NCBI GenBank assembly: GCA_031216445.1
Contig: CM062210.1
Span: 1,781,001-1,845,000, forward strand
Reading direction: 5' to 3'
Source: Lateolabrax maculatus
Taxonomy: Eukaryota > Chordata > Actinopteri > Acropomatiformes > Lateolabracidae
Length of the DNA: 64,000 nucleotides
In this document: positions 1 to 32,800 of the stretch, piece by piece
Position numbering within the stretch: the stretch's first letter is position 1
Layout of the letters: every line of letters begins with the position of its first letter
The notes under the pieces: model-generated
Database searches by the model: none
What the model was told of the DNA's origin: nothing
Seen by the model: only the letters and a program-made list of their open reading frames with translations
Program-made: the position numbers and the translations under genes

Positions 1-171
1 CTACAGACAGCCATGTTGTAATCATACAACACACTCTCAAAATCATTACAGGTCATTAGTCAGACTATTTCACTCAATCTTTCCTTCTGGATGTGACTTT
101 GTTTTATGAGCCGATCGCTGTGCCTTGTATCTGTTAATGTTTTGAAGCTGTAGCCCTTCAGTTTCACATGG

Positions 172-335
172 CTTCCACTAACCATTAGCCCATCCCCACC
201 ACCTACTTGCCCCAATACTTTCATAGTGAGATTTATGATCCTGTACCGACTAAACACCTTGTCTCCTTCCTGACTCAGCCAGTTTCTTCCAGGAGCACAT
301 ATTTGTCTTAGTCCCAGTTCAGCACAGAGACAAGG
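172..335. repeat. Local duplicate, copy 1 (partner at 1213-1375)
   Basis: About 160 bp here repeats at 1213-1375 in the same orientation with scattered substitutions and a small indel. Shared blocks include CTTGCCCCAATACT, GAGATTTATGATCCTGTAC and CCTTCCTGACTCAGCCAG. The two copies lie about 1.04 kb apart. It is either a local duplication or two copies of an interspersed element; no terminal repeats were seen. Confidence 0.8.
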
Positions 336-1212
336 AAAGGCTGGGGGAACACTGGAGTACTATTGGGCTATGTACAGCCAATGAAATCCCAGGAAATACA
401 TTAAAAAGGTTAGAGAGCCGAGGTAATCTCTGACGTATTATCGTCAATTGGTGGCCAAATAACTGAAAGTACAAGAGAACATTTATTTCTGTCTCTATGC
501 AGATGACACGCAGTTGTTTAGCGTTTGAGCAGATGAACTAAACAAAAAGGAGACAAGACAGTTTGTGCCAACTAGTGGAGCTAAAGAACTGGAGCAGATC
601 TGTTACATGTAGTTTTGTTAAACAACACCAGCGCAGCAAAGCAAAGCAGGATTCAAAGTGCCAGTTGTAGCTTTTTGTCAAATTTAGACTTGATTAAATG
701 TAAATTTTTCATTAAATGGCTCAACAAAACCCTGAAATATTCTGGTCTACAGGTGCAAATTAAAATTAAGATGGTTGTTTAATTTGAATGTGTTTAAGTT
801 CAAAAAGAAAAAAATGCAAGATTGACTTATTTGTACTTATTTTGGTTTCTCCAATAGGTCATAATTGTAAGATATTAATTTAATCAATAATTTCTGAATT
901 TTGTTGTAGACAAATAAATGTGGAAACCAGACGGTGATAATTATGTGAATCTGTTGGATTCATTGAACTATCATTGAAAAATGTATGAGCTATATTCTGG
1001 ACATGGGTTACATTATATAATGTGTTGTATTTGTGGTGTTTGTTGTGGTGTGTCCAAGCAATCCTGGACATGATAGTCAATTATTGTGTAATTCATCAAA
1101 ATTCATCAAATGTTCCGAGTTGTCTCCAGCCTCACAGTAAGTGAGCATGTTGGTATATTTCACAGTTCATGATTCTTTCTTGCTGTAGGGCTTTAAAATG
1201 TGAGCCACATGA

Positions 1213-1375
1213 TGGTTCCACTAACTATGAGCCCATTCCACCACCCACTTGCCCCAATACTCTCATAATGAGATTTATGATCCTGTACTGACTAACCCAG
1301 GTGGGTTTGTTTCCTTCCTGACTCAGCCAGTTTCCTCCTGGAGCACAGAGATTTGTCTTAGACACAGTTCAGCAG
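1213..1375. repeat. Local duplicate, copy 2 (partner at 172-335)
   Basis: This is the second copy of the segment at 172-335. It carries the same CTTGCCCCAATACT, GAGATTTATGATCCTGTAC and CAGCCAGTTTC blocks in the same order, plus a few inserted bases (GGTGGGTTTG). Confidence 0.8.
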
Positions 1376-2809
1376 AACTAGCGGGGCCAGGATAGAGAGA
1401 CATAGGAGTGCTGAAGAAGAGAGTGAAGGTTTGTGTGTAATGGATTCTGCTTTGGCAAAAATGTCTGACTCCCGATCAGAGTTCAGTGAGAAAGAAGAGT
1501 TCAAATTGTTGAAATTACCAATTCAATTTATTTATTTATATTGCCCATTTGACTTTCAGAGGATACTTGAGGCAAAAAATATGCTCAGACAGAATTAGGC
1601 CAGCCAGCTGGAAAACCCTCTCCAAAGAACAAAAACAACAAAAAAGAATCCCCAGCACCTGCAGTGACTACATTAGTGAGACTCCAGGGTGTAACATACA
1701 ATATTTGCATCTGACAAATATGGACCAATTTACCAAACATCTTACACTTGATGATTTGGAAATACATATACCATTGCACACGTATTTTATACCAATTTAA
1801 ACCAAAATACACCCAGATTTTAACCAGATTTTCACCTGGATTGTATAACCCCCTGCATTTAAAAGTTTATGTTTCTTGCTTCAATTAGACAGCTGATTTC
1901 TTGCAGCGTGCCTCATCCAAGAGCTGCTTAGAAACCTCTGCGTGTAAATATGTGATTTAAATGAACAATGATTAAATTACAGTGACAGCATGTTCCACTT
2001 ATTCACATGGAACAGTTGTGAACAACGGTGGTTGCTACGCCGCTCACGTTTACAGACATGACAACAGATTTTTCTCTGAACACATTATCATTTACTAGAT
2101 GGCTCAGTACTTTTACACAAGTGGGCCCACCGGAGAGCAACACACCGTCATTGGTGGGGTTTCAGGTTGTTGATACCTGAAGTATCGATAGCGTCAACAG
2201 GATGTCTTCTACATTAAAACCATTTTTATTTTATCAAATAGTATAGAAGCTGTCTCTGTAAACCAGATTTTGTTGTCAAGTGCAACATTAGATCACTGTC
2301 ATTAAACTGATGTGTTCAGTGTAAAAAGAAGAATCTCAGCCTAAAAAATAAAAATAAAAGGATTAAAATGTAAAAGTTAAAGAAATAGTTTACACTCATG
2401 CAGAACAATAATCAAACAGAGAATGTAAATGGTAGTGAAGATATCACACCATCCTGTCCCTGGTAATATTGGTATCTGAGAAAAACACATTTTGTTGTAT
2501 CTAGTTACAGGGGCAGGCCTGCTCCCTGTCAGAGGTGCTCTGGATGAAAGTGCCTGCCAAACGGCAGATGTTGTATTAGCTTTGATTCATTTAGAAGATT
2601 GATGCGTCCATCGCAACCGTCCCAACATGCTGCCTGGTTCTTCCTGATTCAGCAGAGTCCTTCACAGCAGGCAGACGTTTGTCACCAGCTGGACTCAGAT
2701 CAGCTGCAGCAGCAGCGACAGAAGAGGGATGAAACATGAACAACACTCTTCCTTTGCTCTACGGTTTTGTTATCAGCACGTCTGTATTGGTAGATGAAAT
2801 AAGAGAGCA

Positions 2810-3300
2810 AAGTAGTTGTGAGGGAAGTAGAAGAAAGGCAAGGAAGGAAGAGAGATGAAGAAAGAGGAGGAGAGGAGAGGAGAGGAGATAGGATAGAAGG
2901 AAAAAATAGGAGAAGAAGGTAAAGGAGAAAGAATAATCGTACCGCAGAAGAGAATAAAAAGGAGAAGAGAAAAAAGGGGAAAAGAACAAATCTGTAAAAT
3001 ATAAAACAGCGAGACATGAAAAGAGACAAAATAAAAAAGAAGTGATAAAATAAAGGTGCAGAACAAGCTGGACATGAAACTTTTGACCTTTGCTGGAATC
3101 ATTGCTTCCTCCCCCGTAACCCTGCGTTTAAAAAAAAGACGGAATCTACAAAGAAGATAGAAGAGAGGAGAAGAAAAGGAGAGCGGAGAGGACAGGAGAC
3201 CAGGGAAAAGGAAATGAGATGAAATGAGAAGAATGAAAAGTCGAGGATAAATAATGAAAAAACGAAAGTCAGAAAAGTAGAAGAAGAGAGGACAGGAAAT
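2810..3300 (+). repeat. Polypurine (GA-rich) low-complexity tract
   Basis: Nearly all bases on the + strand are A or G, with GGAGA and GAAGA motifs and only short interruptions. The complementary strand gives long Ser/Phe/Leu-rich open frames that are by-products of composition, not genes. Confidence 0.85.
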
Positions 3301-3578
3301 GAGACTCTGACCTGTTGACCTTTTGACCTTGCTGGTACCAACAGAATTTGGGGACAGAAACAGAATTCAACCTCCTGCTTGTTGCCGCCGCCGCCGCCAC
3401 CACCTGGCTTCCCCCCGACTCAGCTCACAGTCCCCTCTCACTGGACCAGTACCACCAGTATGCTGACACAGCACTGTGTTACTGTGAGTGTGTGTGGGAG
3501 CAGTGGTTCCTGCGAGTCGGCCAGCTGCTGCAGAAGTGGGCCAGAAAAACTGACTAACAACAGCAGGCAGACACCAGC

Positions 3579-3600
3579 TGTGTGTGTGTGTGTGTGTGTG
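3579..3600. repeat. (TG)n microsatellite
   Basis: Perfect TG dinucleotide run of 11 units. Confidence 0.95.
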
Positions 3601-4564
3601 GACACTAGGAGGAAGCCGTTTGTGTTGGAGTGTGTGTTTGTTTTTGTGTTTTTTGCGGAGACAAAAAGTGGCATCTGTTAGTGAAATCCCAGGATGTTTG
3701 CCGCCTTCCTGCCTCGATCCTAAATCCAGTCTGCGTTTCTTGACGTCTTCACGTTACTGCATGTTTAAACTCTTGGTCCAATGCTCCACTCGAACTCATC
3801 GTTCATGTTCACGTGAATACTTCTTTTAGACTTTTGGTACACTTTTGATTGGGGGTGAAGCAGCATCACGTTTAGCAAACAAAGGAAACATAGAAGAAAT
3901 CAGGAAATGAAAATAAATGTTTACTTAAAGCTGAAAGCTGATCTCTTGTCAGGTTCAGAATCTTGTTTAGTTATTCTCTGATCAAGTAGTTTCAACGTTT
4001 TAAATCGAAATTTTATATTCAGAAAAGGTTGAGGTGCAACTGCTTGTGTTAAGCCAACGTTTAACATTTAAGAATTTAGGCTTCTTTTGTTAAATGAAAA
4101 AAAAGATGAATTAAACAAAAAGCTAGTAATTTTAGGCCTTTGGTAACTTACCTGTTCTTTTAGTTCAGTTTAGTTTAGTTAGTTTAGTTTAGCTCAGCTT
4201 TTGTCTTTGGTGCACATGTAAGTGCATAAATGCACCAATACAACACTATAAAAATTACTCCTTTACAAGAAAGTCCTGCTTTTTACAAAATTAGACACAA
4301 GTTAATGTGATTATATTCTTCAGAAATACCAATTATGCAGAATGGTACCTTCACAAGTCTCATAATAATGTATAATTTGTGTTATTGGTGGTTATTTTAA
4401 GTATAGATTGAAGATAAGAGGTTTTCTTCCCAACACTGGCGATATATTTATGTGTGTGTACGCATTTGCTAAAGTTTGTGTGTTTATCTGTGTGCGTAGT
4501 TTATGTTCCACATAGAGCGGCTGTTTTGGCTATGAAGGATTGCGTCTCTGTGTCTCTATGTGTC

Positions 4565-4566
<2 letters not shown>

Positions 4567-4609
<43 letters not shown>
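4567..4609. repeat. (TG)n microsatellite
   Basis: Perfect TG run of about 21 units. Confidence 0.97.
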
Positions 4610-4610
<1 letters not shown>

Positions 4611-4984
4611 CCTTCATGCTGTGATTACAAAGCACAAACAGCAGCGTGCCTCCCCGCTGCTCCCTCTGGCTGTCAGTAAGACAGAGTGTGTGTGTCGGCC
4701 TGAATGGCGACGCTCCCCCGCCGCTAATTATTCATCACACAGGAAGAAAGGTCGGTCGAACGGGAAAAATCTCAGCGAGCAGCGCTAACGAGTCGGAGGG
4801 CTGCGGCGTAAAGAAACTCTTCAGATGAATGAAGGTCAAGGGTTTGGTTTTAGATTCCCTGCTTTTACACGATCCGGTCAAACCAAACAATGGTTCTTTT
4901 AGATGGATATAATTAACAGTGGATTCAGTGTACATTGAGCTGGGATATAGAGGTGTTGATAGGTCCCTAAAATGTACCCGAGTT

Positions 4985-5090
4985 TTAAAGGAATACTCAA
5001 ACATTTTCGGGAAGTCACTTGTTTTCCGTGTTAACTGAGAGTTAGATGAAGATTGCTGTCAGTTTCATCTGTGCGTGCAGTATAGAGAAT
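4985..5090. repeat. Degenerate teleost interspersed repeat
   Basis: It contains AAAGGAATACTCAAACATTTT, then a GGGAAGT block, then GAGAGTTAGATGAAGATTG. This order is typical of a short repeat common in percomorph fish genomes. A related stretch with the downstream part of the same family (TAGCCTAGCTTAGCATGAAG) is at 47762. The family is recalled from general experience, not searched. Confidence 0.5.
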
Positions 5091-5894
5091 GATCCAGGGC
5101 ACGTTTAGCAGACTGGAAACAGGAAGCAAGACATTCGGCTCATATGTGGCGGCAACAGTCGATTGACATTGACATAATTTGATAATATGTATTGGTCTAT
5201 GTATTGGTACTCCCCGTGGAACATATCAAAGCTATTTATGGGATATTTGCTTTTATTTGCCCAAACCTGAGATGGAGTATCTCCAACAGACCCAACAAAA
5301 ATGGGATCCAAATCTGAAGTGCATACTACAGTTTTTTGCAGTCAGTATCAGGCCTGCACAGTATGAGGAAAATCTGTGATGTGCGATAATGTTTTTCAGC
5401 ACTAGTAAGTATGCAAGAAAGCAACATACATACATTACTGTTTACACTAACAAAAAAAAGGATACAATATGTGCACCGTCACTCAAACTGCAACTGCAGA
5501 AAGCTACTGCCAATTAAACTTCACAAAGAGCCAGTACATTTTCTCCAAAGATTTAAATTTTTGGATTTATTTTTATACTCTTTTATACTCAACTCAAGAC
5601 TCAAGTTTGCGGTTTAAACACACTAAGGACTTGAAACCTGCTTAGAATTAGAGGGACACAAGAAAATTGGGACACAAGTAAAGATTTACGACATAAAATT
5701 TGAAGGATAGGTTCACATTTTTTCAGCTTTGTCTTTTGTTCATAATCTTTTCATTTCCAAAAGCAGTTTCATGAAAACAAGATACACATTCTGGAGCTGA
5801 AATTTAACCAATACCACATCCTGCTGTCCAGACAGAAAGATTCACTCACTGTGGCACGATTACTCATTATTTCACTGTTATCTCCATTCAGCCA

Positions 5895-5897
<3 letters not shown>

Positions 5898-5926
<29 letters not shown>
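5898..5926. repeat. (CA)n microsatellite
   Basis: Perfect CA run of about 14 units; a looser CA-rich stretch follows at about 6080-6112. Confidence 0.95.
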
Positions 5927-5928
<2 letters not shown>

Positions 5929-6277
5929 CAAAGACACACATACAGTAATATTCATATTTATACACATGCACCCTACAGGTACAGATACAGTATGTCATTA
6001 GCCAACATGCATGCAGAAAAACATAATTATATTAGCTCACATGCAAATGTAAAAATCCACAAAAATCCACAGATTTACATCACACACACACCCACACACA
6101 CATATACACACATCTGTGCTGACAGCGGGCGTTAGATTAGCTGCCCCATTGGTCCTCTAAATGCCAACTCATTGGTTAATGTTGTGAAGCTGCACGACAC
6201 GCGATTGAGAAGGAATATCTGAGTGTGTGTGTGTGTGTGTGTTTCTGCCTCAGTGGGCAGTGTGTAACGCCTGCAGT

Positions 6278-6300
6278 AGCAGCAGCAGCAGCAGCAGCAG
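6278..6300. repeat. (AGC)n trinucleotide repeat
   Basis: Seven to eight AGC/CAG units just after a (GT)n run at about 6223-6242. No coding exon is recognised around it. Confidence 0.9.
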
Positions 6301-6963
6301 TGGCATCTCCTGCTCTGACGTCCTGTAACTGAAAGGTCTCAGGTGCGACTCTTGCAGCGGACAGAGTTTGTTGCTGAAGTTCACTCACTCGGTCACTTTG
6401 TCACGTCTGTCATCTCTCGCTGAGGCTCCTTGATCAGTTAAAACAGTGTGAGTTCAGCTTCTCCTGTGGTGAAAACAGACAGGTGTGATAGATCTTTTAC
6501 AGGTAAACGTATAAAGTTTGTCCTGACGGTGCTGCTAGAGAAAAGGTCATGGAGTCATTCAAATGTAACAGATATATTTCAACTCGTGTGTGTGTTAACA
6601 TGGGCATGTGTGTGCAGTTCCTCTGTATTATGTAACCAGATTCAGTCAGTCAGTGGTTATATATACGGTTTTTAAGGTGGAGTTGAACTGTGCAAACGTG
6701 TGTGTTTATATTATACGTGTGTGTTGGGAATGGTGCATTTATGTGGAGGCAACAAGGGTCAAACGCAATCACCTGGCAGGGGATCATTCAGCAGCATTTT
6801 CTGAGTACTGTTCGATAACGGATCAATGGGGCGCACAGCAGAGAGCGCGACTGAAGGAGGCGCCGGCTCAACCAACAGGTGATGTAATGAGGCGTTCAAT
6901 AAGAGTTTATTGCAGCAAAAGTGTTTATTACGGCTGCCTTCAGTACAAGCAGAGGGGGTTTCC

Positions 6964-6965
<2 letters not shown>

Positions 6966-6995
<30 letters not shown>
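6966..6995. repeat. (CA)n microsatellite
   Basis: Perfect CA run of about 15 units. Confidence 0.95.
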
Positions 6996-6997
<2 letters not shown>

Positions 6998-8182
6998 ATA
7001 ATAACTCTGCCAAGTGGGCTGATTGAGTGTCGGATTACCACTCGCTTGTTTTCATTGGATTACTCAACCTGCGTATCAGGGAAAAGCCTATTAGTAGCCA
7101 TGGAAACAGAAAGCCAGGGTAATCAGAGCACTAATTACAGAAACAGGCGGACGCTGCAATCAACGGAGTAAAGAGCAGCTCATGCTCTTTTTCAGTCTGT
7201 TAGAGGAAACTAACACAGACCTGAGCAGAGAACTTTACCAGTTACTTACCCTAAATATGTATTAGTTACTTTTTGTTTAATGAAACTGATATATGTCATG
7301 TTTTTTAATTAATTATTGGTAATATGACATAACAACCTGTGTGGCTGAATGTTTAAGCCAATGTGGAAGTTCCTTAAAGGTATAAAATCCTTAAGATTTC
7401 AGCCGTGGTTGATTTATGTTGACACAGCAGCTACTAATTCTGAAATACGACACAAGGTGTATCTGTTTAAAGTGCAGCAAAACAAACTCACATTGCTTTG
7501 ATAAAGAAGTCAGTTAAAAAGTAATTGCAATCGCGATCTGGTTTCAACCTGTGCACAGTGCGAAGGGTTTGTAGTAGAGTGAACGGGCTTTTATTTGATT
7601 AAAGTTGACTATGGTGTGCTACAATTTAATTAAAGAACTAGATCACAACTCTTTTAAATCTAAACCACTGTAACACCAAAATCAAGAAATGCCCTCAGTC
7701 ATCAAATATTCAGATGCATTTTGATAAGATTACAATTAATATATATACTGTATATACATATATAATGCCACCAGCCAGAGTGGCTAGTAAGAATGAATGT
7801 GTTACAAGCCCCTGCCGAATTTTACCTGCATTTGGTGGGTGGGCAGGTGCTAATTTAAGCCCTGTTTATGTGTGTGAAGTTAATCTGAATCCAGCTCTGG
7901 AATGGCGGACTCCGCCACTAACAGTGATAACTAAAATATACAGAGAATATTTACAGAATGTAAATACACTGAATGGATATTGAAAATAGTATTTTGTAGC
8001 TATAAGAAGATTTATTTTATGGGTAAAAGGTGAATGTTGTCCAAAACAACAAATCAAACAACCTCTGAATTGCATCAGTGAATGTCAAAGTGAACACTTC
8101 AGTCTCTTTACACCACATGCACGCACACTTGGTTTCTCTTTTGAAACCACATCCTGCCCCCTTCTGACTCTTCCTCTGTCAG

Positions 8183-29866
<21,684 letters not shown>

Positions 29867-32800
29867 CGGGAACCAAAAAGCAAAAAAATTAACAAATGAG
29901 GATATCCTCGTTTTGGGTTAGCCTGTTTGTTCTTTTGTTTACTGAATGTACCATAGCTGAGGTAAGCTGAGGAGGCAGCAGAGAGAAGCTATGAGCGAGG
30001 GACTGCAGGAGGAGTTGAGTGAAGGAGCAAACAAAGTGGAATATTTACTACCTTTAATATTATTTCCTGTTCCCTGTGGAGATTCCTGGACTCAGCTCAA
30101 CAGTGTTTTGGGAGTTTCTTAAAGGGAAGCAGAAAAACTGCAATAAGAGAGAGGGAAACCCTGTCTGTCAAGTCAACTCTGCCTTTGTTGGAGTAAAAGA
30201 CAGAAGCGTAGTTCCCTTTGACCTCATGGGTCTCTCACGTCGACCGGAGCCGAGGGTTCGGAACACTGATTGACCTTTGACCTCAGCTAGAGGGGATCAG
30301 AGGAGTCAGAACAACTATATCAGATGTATCCATCATTTATTGGCCTGGAGGGGGGGTTGTGCCTTCCCACGGTTGATCAATATTCTCAGAGTACGCTGTA
30401 TGAGTGACGGTGTTCCCAGTGGTGTTTCTCGACACGATAACAGTCGAGTCTTTCTGACTGACTGAGACTCGAGAGAGGAGGGAAAATAATGACAACGTGA
30501 TTTAAACAATGTTTTCGTAGTAAAAGTATAACTTTATTGATGTTACCAGTCTTTTAATAGCGGTACGATTATTACTATTTTTTATATTTTTTAGAGTAAG
30601 TTGAAGAAAAAAAATAAGGAGTCTCTCTTTCGACATTGGAGTGGCACTAGCTATGAGAAAGTGGCTGAACTATCACGTTGTAATAAATGACAGGAGAGTG
30701 TGCGGTCAGGAAAAAAATCTCAAAAACCTGAGAAGCAACTTCATCTGGTTTTGTTGGCAGTTTTGCACTTTTGAGTTTACATGTGCTGTCACTTTACTGC
30801 ACCTGGGCAAAGACACACTGAAAAAGGGCCTGGGATGTTTTTATTTCTCCACTGAAAACCTTTGAGATAACACCAAAAACTAATACAAGTGCACAACGAG
30901 ATTTTCTACATGGTCCCAGACTCTTTCAGTGTGTTTTGCCCTGATGGTGAACATCCTAATGTCAGTCACTTCTTGGCCGGTGGGTGATTTGTCTAAAAGT
31001 CCAGTTTTAAAGTAGATATTTATAGCTTCCCTTTGCTTCACAAACAAAGTTGAAGAGAAGACTCGTATTCCTGCTACTTTATTACAATGCATGCGGGGAA
31101 AATTGGAGTTCACTGCCTTTTAGTCAAGGCTGATACATAGATCATTAATCAATGACGTGTGATTTGGCAAGAATAAAGTGTTCAGATATGCTGTCAAAAG
31201 TGAATTTATTGTTATTCTCTTTAATCAAAATTTTAAGAAACATCACAAATCTATTTATGAACTTACAGTCATATCATAATATCTGAATACATTAACACCT
31301 CAGGTTAATTTACCTTTTTTCAAAGCAGGATAAATATTGTTTCGTGCAGGTAAAGGACCAGAATGCTGGTTTGAGACGAGCTTGGCGAAGATGCAAATAA
31401 TATAAACTTATAAAAATATGTTTCGGCGTGCAACAATCCATCAGTCTTTGCATTTTATCCACATTTTACCAACTGAACAAAGAAATATATTCATGCAGGA
31501 CTCTGTGTGCTCTTGTTGGAATCACTTACATTTACTTAATGCCATGAATTAAGTTTTTTTATCAATCAGGGGATTTAATGTCGCTGTACGAACCGTTCAT
31601 TGTCGACTTTTTTGACAAATCACCCGCTGTCATTATCTCTCCGTGTAGTCTGAGTTCGGCTCGGCACACGCAAGATCTTAAACCTCGTCAATGCTAAATG
31701 GGCTTAAGATCTTTGAGGTGTCGACCAGCCCTGATCGGAGTGCGACAATCAACTCAGCACATCAGCATCAGGATGTCACCCTGTTAAGTTTTATAGAGCG
31801 GTCACACCTGATCGTCATGGTGATTTGACATTTGATCCATCATCAGTGTCCTGGAAAAACCTAGTTTTTAGTGTTTCCCAGCACCCAGTTATCAGTGTGG
31901 AGACGAAAGGTCAGTCCACTGCTGAAAACGTGCACGTTTATAGCAAGAAACAAGTGAGATATTGCAGATCAGGAACCAAGACCAGTTCTGTTAAAGGACA
32001 GAATATTTTGCTAAGTGGCTCATTTGTTGTGGTTTTGCTGCAGTGGTTCTGACCGTATGAAGCGTGTTACTTTTTCAGGAAAATATCTGTAAAGTCATAG
32101 TTACCGTCAATGGATGACTGGAAACTAACAAGCAACTCTCATGAGGACAGTCGAACAGGTTTAGTCTGCGTTTGAACAGAATATACAAACTACCGGGAGT
32201 CGTTTAAAAACAGCTGAGCAGGTTTTTCCAGAACGCTGGTGCGATGATACTAAAAGCTTTTGTGCTTCCTGTTTCCGCTGAACGATATGAAGAGTTTCAT
32301 TTGAAATGTTGAGAAATAAATTGGAAAGATTCGGATTGATTGATTCCTATTCGGAAGCCATTTTAATTCTTTGACAAATTTACTTTTCTGGTGCAGGTAA
32401 ACCCAAAGTATATGAATCCATCTAAAGGATACATTTATTTTAGCCCCTTACATGAGCACCTTAACACCAAATGGATTAAAACTTTTCTTATTTTCCCCCT
32501 GAAGGGTACCTCAGTTTGAAAGGAGACTCTTCAAATCCAAACACTGCATTATTTATTTATTTATTGACTTTGCTTTCTGGTTGATTGCTTTATTTTAACT
32601 GAGATTGTTTTTTTAATTTTATTTTTGCACGTTTTAGCTGCGTCCTGGAGGAGAAGCGGAGGCCGAGTGAGACGGCTCTTTATCCATTTTGCACAGAGAA
32701 ACAAAAAAAAAACAAACCGCATCTAGCAATAACGGTTTGCCGATACCTTTTTAAGTGAGTTCTTAGGTAACGCTGGACTTTACAGGAGCTTTTTCTCACT

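Larger units (their letters stand above)
1..8182 (+). other. Upstream intron sequence of the sodium channel gene; no coding exon recognised
   Basis: No stretch here matches sodium channel domains I or II, and no candidate exon with good splice sites and a matching phase was found. It holds microsatellites, a polypurine block (about 2810-3300), a locally duplicated 160-bp segment, and a degenerate interspersed repeat near 4985. It probably belongs to the intron preceding the linker exon at 8183. A diverged DII-DIII linker exon could be hidden, because that loop is poorly conserved. Confidence 0.5.

Noticed and set aside
2700..3341. Several minus-strand open frames of 76-109 codons rich in Ser, Phe and Leu
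   Set aside because: They are translations of the GA-rich tract; composition alone keeps them open and no domain is visible.
3348..3681. Open frames with Ala or Pro runs from a CCG repeat, ending near a GTGAGT
   Set aside because: The only upstream AG lacks a pyrimidine tract, phase does not link to known exons and the content is repeat-driven.
6608..7171. 187-codon + strand open frame
   Set aside because: It spans a (CA)n run coding poly-His/Thr, has no splice or domain support and lies within the channel intron.
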